Counted from the stretch's first letter, positions 7,623-18,300 are shown. The stretch: DNA of 64,000 nt from Armatimonadota bacterium (GCA_025360125.1 JANYCU010000041.1:1-64000); one strand, 5' to 3'. Numbers and translations are program-made. Notes: generated from the letters alone by a model not told the origin.

Positions 7623-8516
7623 TCACACTGTGGCGAGGATCGGAGGATTGGCATTAAGTGGATACTCGATGCCCTTGATGTAGTCAGTAGCCTTTTGAGC
7701 TTGGGCGGCGGCAATAACGAGAGCTTTTGGATCACTTCGCAAAGAATTCATCCAAGAGTTGATGTACGCAACCGAATTGTCATGGATTGAGTTATCCAAG
7801 GCAACAGTCGCACAACAGAATGATGAGGTCAGTTCTGCGACCAATTCTTCTCGACTGTACTCTTCTGATCCGAAATGAACTTTACCAGCTACGCCGGACC
7901 GCTTCAACCTCTTTTCGTGGCCCGTTGAGTGACCAAGCTCGTGAAAGAGAGTGGCATAGTATTCATCGATCGAAGAGAACGAATCCAGCTTTGGAATACG
8001 GACCAAGTCAGATTCGGGGTGATACCAAGCCTGGTGACCCTTTTCCTCAATGAACGGTGGATTCGGCATCGAGCAAACCAGTGCGTCCGCGCGTCCAATT
8101 CGATGTTCATCGGTCAAGTGTCCCTGGGTAGGGATTGGCGCAACCTCAATCCCTTTAACCTGCTCAACATTGAACACGTTAAAGTATCGAAGTATCGGTG
8201 CTTGTCTCTTCCAAGAGTCTTCGTCGTCTTCAGATGGCTTCTTTTCTGGAAACTTCCAGAAGACCACCATTGTTGACTGCTCACCCTGCTTGACTTTACC
8301 TCCAAGTTCTTGAGCCTGCTTGAAGGTGAGCCAACGGTGGTCGGCAAATGGACTCAGCCCGAGAAGCAATATATTGACTCCTCGGTACGGTCGATTGGTT
8401 GTCGCGTTGCAAGGCAAGAGCGTGTTCACATTCCAAGGCTTCCGCCAGGGAACCGTGCCTCTCTTCAAGGATTCGATTACCTTGGCAGTGACGATTTCGT
8501 AGAGCGATGTGCTCAA
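7623..8516 (-). CDS. ArdC-like antirestriction protein (ssDNA-binding plus zincin)
   Basis: The 297-residue product has the ArdC layout. Residues 1-120 match the N-terminal ssDNA-binding domain (SLKRGTVPWRKPW, RPYRGVNILLL, QGEQSTMVVFWKF). The second half is a zincin-like peptidase domain with FHELGHSTGH, where H192, E193, H196 and H200 can bind zinc, followed by REELVAELTSSF. ArdC proteins of plasmids and integrative elements protect incoming DNA from restriction. The start is TTG at 8516, backed by AAGGGG upstream. A short 17-codon frame begins at a GTG inside the upstream palindrome and ends overlapping this TTG, which could be a leader. Confidence 0.88.
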   Translation of the reverse strand: MSTSLYEIVTAKVIESLKRGTVPWRKPWNVNTLLPCNATTNRPYRGVNILLLGLSPFADHRWLTFKQAQELGGKVKQGEQSTMVVFWKFPEKKPSEDDEDSWKRQAPILRYFNVFNVEQVKGIEVAPIPTQGHLTDEHRIGRADALVCSMPNPPFIEEKGHQAWYHPESDLVRIPKLDSFSSIDEYYATLFHELGHSTGHEKRLKRSGVAGKVHFGSEEYSREELVAELTSSFCCATVALDNSIHDNSVAYINSWMNSLRSDPKALVIAAAQAQKATDYIKGIEYPLNANPPILATV

Positions 8517-8555
8517 CGCAGGCCCCTTATTGGATCTGCGGTTCCATTAATTTCC

Positions 8556-8569
8556 AGGTTCCTCACCTA
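8556..8569. promoter_or_regulatory. Palindromic motif AGGT-N5-ACCT, copy 2
   Basis: The minus-strand sequence TAGGTGAGGAACCT lies about 40 bases upstream of the ArdC-like start and differs from the copy at 6614-6627 by one base; similarity extends to the following GAA. It is suggestive of a common operator. Confidence 0.35.
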
Positions 8570-8787
8570 ACGATACTGAAGAATCCCGAATACCTTAGCC
8601 AAAGTCAGCACATTCGTGCAATGCATGAGAATCCTATATTTTTCCGGAATGGGGCCCGCTAGAACACGTGGATAGGATCAATTTGTATTCGTATTGCCTA
8701 CTTTGCGCTGAATGAAGAGCCGGAAGTTGGTTGCAAGTACCTTTCGTTATAGCTACGATAGAAAAGAATTATTAACCAACGACTTAT

Positions 8788-9225
8788 ATGCATGAACAAG
8801 GTCACTACGTTTCGCCAGAAACGGACAAGTCCAACTTTGACGGGGAATCTAAAGGTGCAAATGAAGCTTCCGAACTTAACCAGGACGCAGTAGGTAAGCA
8901 AAAAGATGAGAAAACCTTGGATGACGTGCGATTCCTACTTCAAACATTCGTTCCGTCTCTGCAACTCGCCAAAGAAGGAAAAAGAATAGCGTTTACAGGA
9001 GTTGAGTCCACAAATGAAGCGATTTTGAGTTTTGAGAATCACTTGAGAATGAACGATTTAGGTCTAGCAGCATTCGGCAATCGAGATGAATTCCGAACTG
9101 TAGGAGATGATATTGTAGTTTCAGACTTGAGCCCCAATGTCGCCTCCACGGGTGACAGTGATCGCAGAATTTTTGATCTAGTAATTTTCGCGAGTCCGAA
9201 GCAAAGGTTTCCGCGCAAAGTATAG
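8788..9225 (+). CDS. Hypothetical acidic protein upstream of the actin/tubulin operon
   Basis: The 145-residue frame has a charged, probably disordered N-terminal 45 residues rich in Glu, Asp, Asn and Lys, then a more ordered part (DDVRFLLQTFVPSLQL and later FDLVIFASP). No family or motif is recognised and no ribosome site is visible before the ATG. It points in the same direction as the large operon that begins at 9308 and could be its first gene, but the 82-base gap and plain sequence leave this uncertain. It might be spurious. Confidence 0.4.
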   Translation: MHEQGHYVSPETDKSNFDGESKGANEASELNQDAVGKQKDEKTLDDVRFLLQTFVPSLQLAKEGKRIAFTGVESTNEAILSFENHLRMNDLGLAAFGNRDEFRTVGDDIVVSDLSPNVASTGDSDRRIFDLVIFASPKQRFPRKV

Positions 9226-9307
9226 AACCAGCTAAGTCAGGAGATCCTCAACTCAAAACAATCCCAAATCCTCGATAAAAATGTCAGCCGTAATGTAGAA
9301 TCGCTCT

Positions 9308-9535
9308 ATGAAAGGAACGGTTCGAGTTCATGTGAATGGTGGCGGTAAGGGAATTCGTGTTTCCCTCTTCATCCATCAGCTTCTAGCCAGTGGCATGACC
9401 GGATCGGTTTTGACGAATGATCAAGGCGATGCCTACATTGCTGTAGATACCGATCGGTTTGCACAAGTTGAAGTCTATGTGGACGGCCATCCACGCGGAG
9501 ACAGGTCCACGATTCAAGAAACTCTTTATGTGTAG
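9308..9535 (+). CDS. Small beta-domain protein at the head of the operon
   Basis: The 75-residue product (MKGTVRVHVNGGGKG at the start, SVLTNDQGDAYIAV in the middle) reads like a compact beta-sandwich such as a carboxypeptidase-regulatory-like domain, where a Gly-Asp-Ala turn follows a Thr-Asn-Asp strand. It has no signal peptide. TAGAAT lies 6 bases before the ATG and no ribosome site is seen. It precedes the actin-like ATPase gene by 76 bases in the same direction, and I place it in the same system with modest certainty. Confidence 0.6.
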   Translation: MKGTVRVHVNGGGKGIRVSLFIHQLLASGMTGSVLTNDQGDAYIAVDTDRFAQVEVYVDGHPRGDRSTIQETLYV

Positions 9536-9611
9536 TATTAGCAATTTTGCCTTAAGCTCAAAAGTTCTCGGCGGCAATCCACGGTTTGAAGCCGAACAGT
9601 ACTGAGGTGGA

Positions 9612-11906
9612 ATGATTTTAACTTGTAGCGATTTGCACCGTGATCACTTCTGTCCCGGAACCTTCAGTGATATAGATCGCTTTTGCCCGATCTGTGGTTC
9701 TCGCAACGTCAGTCTCCGCCTTAATGCCAATTCTCCTATCATCGTTGAGCCGGGAAAGCAGAATAATCTGAATATTAGTGCAACACCCCGCCTGCCTTTA
9801 AGCGAAAAACTAACGGTTCATCTCGAACTGGTTCCAAACATTTCCGGGGATGCTAGGTTGAAAATCGAGTCTTCCACGGCAACTTTCACGCAGAGTCGAG
9901 AAATCATACTCGACACGATCCCCTTGAAAGAAGGAGACGAATATCGAGGAAGGCTTCGGGTTTCAATAGAAGACTCTATTCGGGGACCTGAATCTGGGTC
10001 ATGGACGACGCGGTCGCCAGAGGTCTTTTCGATCGAAATTTACGTGCGTTGCCAATCTCAATTCGCGTCTATTTATCCTGAAATTGTTCTTTTGACGGGT
10101 CATACTAACAGCTCCTTACTCAGCATCGAGAGTAAGAGAGGCTTTCGAGATTTAGATATAGCTGTCGAGGGCGACTTCGTACTTCGCGAGATTGATGAAT
10201 CTGCGAGAGACTTTCAAAGGCGATCTTATCAGCTTGCTGCAGGTGAGGGCGTCTTTGGACTTCTGGGAACCCTGACAATTAGTTCTCCATACGTGCCAGA
10301 CGGTGTTAAAAAGGTTCCTGTTGTTCGGCTATCGACATCCTCTGAATCAGACTCAATTGAATGGGTCGTGGCAATTGACTTTGGCACGAGCGGTACATCG
10401 ATTTACCTACGGAACCGATTCGCCGGAACTGCAGGTCGAAAAATTGGCAATTTTGACAGGGCGACATCAGACCTCTATATTCCAGGTCCCAATAACGCTT
10501 ATTGGGAATTTTCAAATGCAGTTGACCAGATTGACGAGTCTGATCAGAGGAGGCGACACGTTTGGTCGGGTCTTAAAACCAGACTTAGGGCAGCCGAAAT
10601 CGACATTATCCATGGGCACACGATCGTCGAAGTACTTACTTGGTATTTCACGGAACTTCGTAAGATCATTGTGAAAGAACTTGGTAAGAATGATATTTTG
10701 GAATCTGACAAGGATCGAGTTGCGTTCGTATTTACCGTCCCCGCACTTGATCAAGGACAAGAATATCATCTTTACATGGACAGGTTTAATGAAATATTGA
10801 AGGAGTCTGGATTCGAACAATTTGGCATTGTAACAACAATGTTGGAGCCAGAGGCCGCTCTGATTTGGTGTGTAACCGACCAGAACGCTTCCGCACGCTC
10901 TGGACTCACGTCAGCCGGAGTCGGGCAGGCAGCAAACGTAATGCTTGTTGACAGTGGTGCAGGAACAACGGACGTGACTGTCACCCGGTTGGATCGTGCG
11001 GGAGGTGAGATCAATTTCTCGGAGACTCGTACATTTGGTGTTTATTTCAACGAATTATTTCACAAGGGTGAAGTTGCAAATTCCAGTTTTGGGGGAGACG
11101 TTTCAACGGCTGCCTTAGCAACGAGATTCATTGACCAAGGAATTAGCTCTAGGTTTGCTGATTCCTTTCTTGAAGAATATGGTGGGGCCCGAATTGAAGA
11201 TGAATCAACAGCCGAGAACGGTCTGTTACCTACCTACCGGAGAGAGAACTGGTTAACGCGTTTTCCAGTCTTACGCCATCGAATGGAGAGGATTAAGTTT
11301 GATTTTTTGCAGTATCGCAGAGGATACACTTTCTTTTTTTCCGGCAAGAATTTCAATTTGGATGCACAGCTGGCTGACTCTGTGTTTTCGGATCTTGCTG
11401 AAACCTTGAAAATCGAACTCAGAACATCACTATCCCAGCTGGACCTCGATCCAGATCACGTAGTATGCATAGGGGGAAACAGCCTAATTGGCCCGTATCG
11501 CAATGCAGCTGAGCTGGCGGTTGATCGCAACGCGGAGATATCAACGGAGAAGAGTGTATTTACAGCCGATGAAATCCGTCTCGCGGTGGTCAAGGGTGCC
11601 TTGAGACGGTTTGACAGGCACTTCGATGCCTCACTATATGACCTCGAATGTCGAATTGGAAATCAGCGAAGACCGCTTCTCCAGAAAGGGCGGCTTGGTC
11701 GCACAGCGAACTTTATTGTTCCTCCCGGCAGTGCAACATTAGAGTTTTTCGTTCTTACTGAATTTGGTTCCGGAGTCCTTGAATCCTTGGAGATCGATTG
11801 TTCCTTTCCTACAAGAGTCGAAATCAAATGTTCTGGGCAGTCAGTGAAAGTTTTGCAAATGAACGGCGATGAATTATATAAAGAATATTTGGTCAACCTT
11901 CCATGA
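9612..11906 (+). CDS. Actin/Hsp70-fold ATPase with N-terminal zinc ribbon
   Basis: The 764-residue product has three parts. Residues 1-33 contain Cys5, Cys14, Cys25 and Cys28 (CPICGSRN), a probable zinc ribbon. Residues about 35-245 are beta-rich and look like one or two Ig-type domains. Residues about 250-690 are an actin/Hsp70/StbA-type ATPase: phosphate-1 loop DFGTSGTS at D256, phosphate-2 loop VDSGAGTTD at D447, and adenosine motif CIGGNSLIG at 619-626. A short beta tail closes the protein. It is cytoplasmic and has no Hsp70 substrate-binding domain of usual type, so a chaperone role is unlikely; an ATP-driven filament or switch is more plausible. The stop overlaps the next start by four bases, showing translational coupling. 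This is the first large gene of the system. Confidence 0.9.
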   Translation: MILTCSDLHRDHFCPGTFSDIDRFCPICGSRNVSLRLNANSPIIVEPGKQNNLNISATPRLPLSEKLTVHLELVPNISGDARLKIESSTATFTQSREIILDTIPLKEGDEYRGRLRVSIEDSIRGPESGSWTTRSPEVFSIEIYVRCQSQFASIYPEIVLLTGHTNSSLLSIESKRGFRDLDIAVEGDFVLREIDESARDFQRRSYQLAAGEGVFGLLGTLTISSPYVPDGVKKVPVVRLSTSSESDSIEWVVAIDFGTSGTSIYLRNRFAGTAGRKIGNFDRATSDLYIPGPNNAYWEFSNAVDQIDESDQRRRHVWSGLKTRLRAAEIDIIHGHTIVEVLTWYFTELRKIIVKELGKNDILESDKDRVAFVFTVPALDQGQEYHLYMDRFNEILKESGFEQFGIVTTMLEPEAALIWCVTDQNASARSGLTSAGVGQAANVMLVDSGAGTTDVTVTRLDRAGGEINFSETRTFGVYFNELFHKGEVANSSFGGDVSTAALATRFIDQGISSRFADSFLEEYGGARIEDESTAENGLLPTYRRENWLTRFPVLRHRMERIKFDFLQYRRGYTFFFSGKNFNLDAQLADSVFSDLAETLKIELRTSLSQLDLDPDHVVCIGGNSLIGPYRNAAELAVDRNAEISTEKSVFTADEIRLAVVKGALRRFDRHFDASLYDLECRIGNQRRPLLQKGRLGRTANFIVPPGSATLEFFVLTEFGSGVLESLEIDCSFPTRVEIKCSGQSVKVLQMNGDELYKEYLVNLP

Positions 11907-12766
11907 AAAGACGTTTTGAACTTTTGCAGGCGGCCCTTTTTGTTTTGGAAGGGCTCAACCAGAGTATAGATTTTTCAGATCAAGACTTACTTGTCTTCGA
12001 CCAGCTTCGAAAAATGTTGCAATTCGAAACTGGAGAGGACAGTTCCCTGTGGGGTTCAATCGGTGAGTCAATCAATCCTATTGCAGAGAGATTTCGGTAC
12101 GACGAATCAGAAGATTCAAAGTCAGACAAATCTATTGCATTTGGTCTTCTGCTTTGGATTGTTATGGAAGTTCAAGCGGCCGACAACAACGATCGACTTT
12201 GGTTGCAATCCATAAGATGGATGAAGTCGAAAATTATTCCCACGAACCAACTCGATCTCCTGGGTGATTTCGAAGGATCAACGTCTGAACTCTGCGCCAA
12301 GGTCATTGATATTTCATATCAAGAAATCAGCAAAAAAGACGAAACGGGTTCGAATTTCATCACTTCACTGATGTTGCGACCACTGATCATTTGGAATACT
12401 CCTGGGTTATCCCTAAAGAACCGAGTTGATGCCCTTTGCTTCGAGCTCGCAAGACCAATGCCACGTTTGGTCATGGAAGAATCTGTGGGTTCACTTGAAT
12501 GGAGCCTGTGGCACCTGATTCAGAAAACAATACAAACTGTTGTGAATGAACTCAAAAATGATAAGTTTGAGTTCATTTGGCCAATCCCTGGGGTTGATAA
12601 GTATTCGATCCCTGAAATGGACGAGCGTGACCCAGAAATTGCGAGCACCGAATCAATGAACGGATTAATTGCTGAAGTTAAGAAGCTTGGGTACAGGGAG
12701 GGCACATTGGTAGTCGAAAAGGCGTTAGTAAGGGTTTTCCGCAGCATGCCCGACGTGAACCTGTGA
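11903..12766 (+). CDS. Helical protein of the actin/tubulin system
   Basis: The 287-residue product is mainly alpha-helical by eye, with acidic patches and no cysteine motif, signal peptide or membrane segment. I recognise no family. The ATG overlaps the stop of the ATPase gene by four bases, and its own stop overlaps the next start by four, so it is made together with its neighbours and probably works in a complex with them. A partner or regulator of the actin-like ATPase is the simplest guess. Confidence 0.8.
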   Translation: MKRRFELLQAALFVLEGLNQSIDFSDQDLLVFDQLRKMLQFETGEDSSLWGSIGESINPIAERFRYDESEDSKSDKSIAFGLLLWIVMEVQAADNNDRLWLQSIRWMKSKIIPTNQLDLLGDFEGSTSELCAKVIDISYQEISKKDETGSNFITSLMLRPLIIWNTPGLSLKNRVDALCFELARPMPRLVMEESVGSLEWSLWHLIQKTIQTVVNELKNDKFEFIWPIPGVDKYSIPEMDERDPEIASTESMNGLIAEVKKLGYREGTLVVEKALVRVFRSMPDVNL

Positions 12767-14115
12767 TCACAAATTCATGCCTCAATTGTAAAAATGTGCC
12801 CGATCAAGGGGACCATTTTTGTAAGAATTGCGGTCATCCACTGGTTCAAAAGTGTCCAGTATGTGACTTCGAGATTGAAGTGAAGCTTCACGTCCACGTC
12901 TGCCCCTCTTGTAAATCTCTGTTGAAAATATGCCAAGGTGGATTCTGCGGAAAAGCATTTGCCCCCAGCAAGAGTCAGTGCGATTGCGCTATGGCAGTCC
13001 CGCTGGAGCTCGTTTCTCTGTGTTATCTTTCAGGCATTGGCAATGAACGGAGCAATAAGGTCGGAACCGGACTTACTATTCCGGAGAATTCGGAAGTTAT
13101 CGGCGAATGGCTGAAAGAATTCGAGACTCCAATTTCCGGCCACACCTTCGCAGGCACAGTTGGCGCACAATCATTCATCGCCGACTCAAATACATTGAGG
13201 TTCAACAGACCTACGCGAACATACAAAGTTCCGCACCCGTTCACCACAATCGAAAAACCATTGGCGAGTGACGGCAACCAAATTTTTGCCGCGACAACCG
13301 AAGGTATTTACGACATACACCGTGACAAATACATCCAAAAATGCGACCTTAGCTTTCTTGGCTTAGGCCCATGCATTGACAGCAAAGCCTTGTTCTTGGC
13401 GAAGAGAGAAACTCCCGATATGCTCGAAATAATTGAATATTCGGGAACGCCCATCGCCCTGGTCCAAATGTCGGAACCGATATTGGATGTGCTTGTGGCT
13501 TCTAGTCTTCGATACCTAGTTGTCGGTGTCGAGAGGATTTTTGATCTTCATGCTCAGGATGGCGAATGGACTAGCGTAAACAGCTTCCCGAAGCCGCTCC
13601 TGACTTTTTATAGCCTCCATACAAACCTTTCATTGACTTCAAGTGACGGTCGAGTCTCTGGGGTGCAAGTTCAACAGTTCTGCCTGGAAAGCGGCGAACT
13701 TACGAGTAGTCCTATTTTAGAGCAAAGAGGACTTCGTGAGCTTATAGCAGTTGGTGAGAATGTCTTGCTGTTTGATAAGGATTCAGTTTCTAAAATCTCA
13801 TCGCCGGGCCTGGTCAGCCAAATCCGAACGTTTCCGGGAGAAACAATTATTGACGAATGTTGCATTGAATCTCATGGGCTTCTAAACATATTTATCGTTA
13901 CTCAATCTAGTCTGACGGAATTTGGAATACACTGCCTATTTGTAAGTGGGAAGTCGGTAAGCCTCGGGAAATTTGAGTCAGACTTGCCGCCGATGATTCA
14001 CCCTTCAGTAGACGGGCTTCATGTTATACTCAGGTTTCGTGATCGAATCAGGACATTCCGCCACGTTTATCACGATGGGAGCAAGAGACAGGATGACAGT
14101 ACTTTCAAAGATTAA
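12763..14115 (+). CDS. Multi-zinc-ribbon protein with probable beta-propeller
   Basis: The start is GTG at 12763. Residues 4-75 contain at least four CxxC pairs in succession (CLNCKN, CKNCGH, CPVCDF, CPSCKS) and a further cysteine-rich stretch ending CDCA, the pattern of tandem double-zinc ribbons. The remaining 370 residues are beta-rich with repeated strands of the type seen in WD/PQQ-like propellers (for example IFAATTEGIYDI, LRYLVVGVERIFDL), so I infer a propeller scaffold. No membrane segment is present. It is translationally coupled to both neighbours. A scaffold or sensor role within the system fits, and no enzymatic motif is visible. Confidence 0.82.
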   Translation: MITNSCLNCKNVPDQGDHFCKNCGHPLVQKCPVCDFEIEVKLHVHVCPSCKSLLKICQGGFCGKAFAPSKSQCDCAMAVPLELVSLCYLSGIGNERSNKVGTGLTIPENSEVIGEWLKEFETPISGHTFAGTVGAQSFIADSNTLRFNRPTRTYKVPHPFTTIEKPLASDGNQIFAATTEGIYDIHRDKYIQKCDLSFLGLGPCIDSKALFLAKRETPDMLEIIEYSGTPIALVQMSEPILDVLVASSLRYLVVGVERIFDLHAQDGEWTSVNSFPKPLLTFYSLHTNLSLTSSDGRVSGVQVQQFCLESGELTSSPILEQRGLRELIAVGENVLLFDKDSVSKISSPGLVSQIRTFPGETIIDECCIESHGLLNIFIVTQSSLTEFGIHCLFVSGKSVSLGKFESDLPPMIHPSVDGLHVILRFRDRIRTFRHVYHDGSKRQDDSTFKD

Positions 14116-15307
14116 ATATGTTCTTGCTTGTTGTATAGCGCTCTTAACCTACTCCATGTCATGTGCGCAGAGTGTTGGCCCAGTACAGGCCTCAACGTGG
14201 ATTGCAAAGCAGATTTTGGATGGCTATCCCGAAACGGGCCAGTCTCAAGCTGAGTTGCTCGGTAGCCGAAATTGGCACTTCGTGTTTCTTTTCAACAGCT
14301 CTCAAGCCGCGGACATGAGTGCGTATACAGATTTTTCTCGCACGATGACCCTTAAGTTTCTGCGAGACCGCTTGGAAGAATCCCAAAAGAATGGCTCCAA
14401 ACACAAGTTTTCATTCTTTCCCTATCAACTTGACCTCTATAAGGGCAATGAGTCTCTACAAGGGCTTGATCTAAATAGAGAGAACGTCGATCGGTTAGAA
14501 TCACTTTTTCCGACCAGGCCGTTTCAGTTGAGAGGTGACGCTGTCTCTCCGTATCCCAAGCTTGGAGGACATGATAACGAGGGTGTGAGACACGATCTCG
14601 AAGAACTACTTGGCACACCGAATGCACCGATGCCGATCATAATTGTTCAAATAACAAACTATGGCATTTCTGAAGCGCCTGGAGATATCGCGGAAGACAG
14701 CCAAAAGCGCGGCGGGCTTTCTGTTGCAGCTGATGAAAAAAGTGGGTATCAGAAATATCCAAACATAGGCTCTCCGTTCTTGACAGATCCTCCGGCCTCA
14801 GGCAAGAAGCCATTTGAAGTCCATGTACTCATCTTTGGCCCAGCTCAAATAGACAAAGTCGTGGTTCATTCGTCTTCAATGCCCGGCATCTTGAAAACTC
14901 TGGGAATCGGAGTTTCACTTCTGGTTGGGCTTGGACTTGTGGTCTGGATTCTGTCGCGACTACGTAATAGTACTGGCGGATTTGCCTCAATTTCCTACTC
15001 CATAACAATTGGGAATCATGTTCCTATCGTTATCGAAAAGGGAGAAAAGCTCCAGGTAGTTGGTCAGGATTACAAGGGATTGAGGGAGCAGAAGATCTTT
15101 GAATGGCAAGTGGCAGGAGTTTCGCCGTCTCTACTTTTTGAAATTTCAAATGAAAAAGAGCTTGAGGTTATTTCAAGGGTAGGTACGATTAGCTTTTTGA
15201 GCCACTCCGACAACGGAAAGAAGCTATCGGAGGGCGAGAACGAAATAAATTTTAAGGACGGCTCATTCGCGCGAAATTTGAAAATAATCATACGGCGAAT
15301 GGACTAA
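14093..15307 (+). CDS. Exported, membrane-anchored protein with degenerate vWA-like domain
   Basis: I start at the ATG at 14093, giving 404 residues, because a hydrophobic signal (VLACCIALLTYSMSCA) then lies at the N-terminus; a longer in-frame start exists at 14021. The external part (about 30-270) has a vWA-like layout, with a strand HFVFLFNSSQAADMS where a MIDAS DxSxS would be and a later strand MPIIIVQITNYG, but the metal-binding residues are not kept. One transmembrane helix lies near residues 272-292 (GVSLLVGLGLVVWIL), and a cytoplasmic beta-rich domain of about 100 residues follows. It overlaps the preceding gene by 23 bases. It probably links the cytoplasmic parts of the system to the outside. 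Confidence 0.8.
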   Translation: MTVLSKIKYVLACCIALLTYSMSCAQSVGPVQASTWIAKQILDGYPETGQSQAELLGSRNWHFVFLFNSSQAADMSAYTDFSRTMTLKFLRDRLEESQKNGSKHKFSFFPYQLDLYKGNESLQGLDLNRENVDRLESLFPTRPFQLRGDAVSPYPKLGGHDNEGVRHDLEELLGTPNAPMPIIIVQITNYGISEAPGDIAEDSQKRGGLSVAADEKSGYQKYPNIGSPFLTDPPASGKKPFEVHVLIFGPAQIDKVVVHSSSMPGILKTLGIGVSLLVGLGLVVWILSRLRNSTGGFASISYSITIGNHVPIVIEKGEKLQVVGQDYKGLREQKIFEWQVAGVSPSLLFEISNEKELEVISRVGTISFLSHSDNGKKLSEGENEINFKDGSFARNLKIIIRRMD

Positions 15308-15319
15308 GCGGGGGGACAT

Positions 15320-18300
15320 ATGGCAGTTAAAACAATAGTTGTTGGTATCGGCTCGGAAGGCTACAAAACGGCCGAGATTCTTGTTAAGAAATTGGAGTCA
15401 GAGCATGGCTCTCTTGACCGCGTCCCTTGGATTAAATTTGTAATTCTGGAAACTGAAAATACAAGTGCTAGACTTCTTGGAAGAAAGGGTCTTTCAATAC
15501 ATATTGGCCTCAATCAGACTGACTTCCAGGAAGTGAAGCGAAGCCCTGAACGATTTGATCCAGATATTGACTTAACTACATGGGCTGGCAACGCAGATAT
15601 ATTCGGAGGCTCACCTCCTCTTGAGGGTGCAAACAATCAAAGACCATTGGGTCGACTCTGCTTTATGCATCCAAAGAATTTCGGGTCATTCTGTAATGCA
15701 ATTCAATCCCTCACAACGGAATTACTGGGCTTGGACCCTGAAAAAACTAATGCATTAAGAGGAACCAAAGCTGAAGAGGATCCAATTAAATTTGTTCAAA
15801 TTGAAAATCAACATCGTCAAAAGAAGGACAAAATCAATATCTTCGTTGTTGGAACTCTCACGGGAGGAACTGGGAGCGGATGTTTTGTTGACGTTGGTTA
15901 CGCCCTTCGAAAGCTTCCCTTCCTCAAAGATCAAACTCAATTGGCGGCTATTCTGGGAATACCCAATGCTGGTCATGGAGATTTAATTCATAACTATAAT
16001 GCGGCGGCGGCATTGACAGAGCTCAACCACTATAGCTATCCGAATGCAAAGTATAAGGCTCGCTTTGGATTGCGGTCGCTCTTTGACATCAATACCGAGC
16101 TACGTTCAGTCGCTCCATTCGACTATGCCTTCATTCAGCAGCCTAAATCTATTGGACCAGACCAGATTCAGATTATGCGGATGGCGGCTTCAGAATTTAT
16201 CAATTTAGAAGCGGTTGAAGACGAAGGTGGCAAACTTATTGCAAATTGTACAAATGCAATTGGACACTTTGGAGGAGAGCTTGATCGCAAAGGCTGTCCG
16301 ATGAGATTTTTTAGCCTGGGCGCTTCAGTCATTGAATATCCCGCCGATCACATCATTGAAGCTTGTGCTTCGAAAATTGTCGGTTCGGCTATGGGGCGAA
16401 TCTTGATCCACGCGCCGCTAAGTGATTACGAGTTTGATTCTTTCTACAGAGACCAAGTTAAAATTGATCCCGAAAAATTCCAGAATGCGTTTCTCGAAAC
16501 TGAAGCCTGTCGAAAACTGATCAAGAATTTGAGCGATCAGGCAGTACAAGCAGCAGAATCCGCAGAAAGAGGCGAAACCTCCAGCATTGGTTCCTGGAGA
16601 CGTAAAGTTGAGGGACTCTCAATGTTTGGTACAAATTACGCTGGCGAGTATTATGAATCGCTCGAAGCTGCGGCAAAGGAAGTTTCTTCAAGGGTTCTTG
16701 ATTCAATAAAGCAAGAACTTTCAAATGCCTTGAGACAACCAGGTAGGGGTCCCTTGTGGGTTGCTGAGCTTCTTGACAAAATTGAAACTCGCGCGACAGT
16801 TAGAATTGCTGAGATCGACCAAAAGGATGAAATTGGCGCAAGGTCCTTGGCGAGATTAGAGAGCAGTGCTCTAAATTCAATCGAAAGCAAAATGGGCCAA
16901 AAAGGAAAGGGTTGCGCTAATTTGTTTGGAAAAAATCCCAGGAAAGATGCTTCAAACGAAATGAAGAGTCGATCCTCGACATACATTTCAACTAACTTAC
17001 GGGTCTCCTCAGAGCGCCCTGAGAAGGAACTTCTGGTAAAGCTCGTCGATTTGGCGAAGTTAGTACGAGGCAGAATCAATAACCATGAGCATGGATTGAC
17101 AATCTGGGTTCAGAAGCTCAAATCCAAGATGGATAAAAACTATGCGGATAAGAACACCCGCGGCCCGGTTGTAAGTGGTGTTGCCCTTTTCGAGACTGAA
17201 CGAACTGTGCCAGCAGACTATCAGAGGTGCATCCGAAATGATGCAGAAGAAAAATCGGCCGAAGAAATTATTCTTCGATGGGTAAGGCCCTACTTAGAGG
17301 ACGCATTGAAGGACCGAGATCTGAGTAGATTTGATAGATATTGCGATGTTGAGGAGTCAGATTTGGTTGCTGCGCGCCGGGTGCTTTGGCCAATATTTTC
17401 GCCATTGAAGAATATCAAAGTTGAGGATCGGCTAGTTGGTGGATATTCGGATTGGGAATCTAAGATTGATTTGGCTGCTCGAGCAGGACAAGCATTTATC
17501 GACGTCTCGTTTACCGACAATCAATTCAACCAACCTGTAAATGACTCCAAAAGACTCCCGAGCTATGTCTTTTCGAAAAATCCGGATGCAATAGGTGAGT
17601 CTGAGGCGGGCAAAGTTGCAACAAAACTTAAATCGACTACTTTTGCGCCATCGCCAGGAGGGAGTGATCAAACCATTCTTTTCATGCAGGCACTTGGGAT
17701 TTTCAGCCTGTACAGCATAAATGGTGTAAGTGGCTGGCAGGAACATGTCGAGCCAAAGTTGATGACTCGAATGGACGTAGTTTGGCGATCCCTTGACGGA
17801 AGGCCGTCGGACCCTCACCAGGCCTACCATATTGCGTTAATTCTTGCAGGGATACCACTTCAGGTTTTCAACCGCGACAAATCGGGGACTTTGAATTTTC
17901 AAACAGATCCTTCACCTGGAAAACCTGGTCGATTGATCCCTTTTAGCCTTGAACTTACTGAAGCATCTCACAAGTTGGCTATAGACAAAATTTTAGCCGC
18001 TCAGGTTGAAGCAAAGGTAAAGATCGCAATAAAAGATACTGGTTTGAAGGATAGCATTGCTGCTATTGTCAAGGCTTCCGAACATGTCACGGCCCTGAAC
18101 CTGACCTTTGATGGTTTTGCTATTGGTGGAGAAGAATACTTCAATCGGGTTATGAACCTCTTGGAGCGCTATCCCGAATCCGAGGGCATGATCACGGCCC
18201 TCTATCCCGGTTATCTGCAAGACGATCTGGACAGCTATAAGCGACCTGATCACAAAGAAGATTCGTTAAAAAATGGTTGGTTCTGTCCTCATTGCAACTG

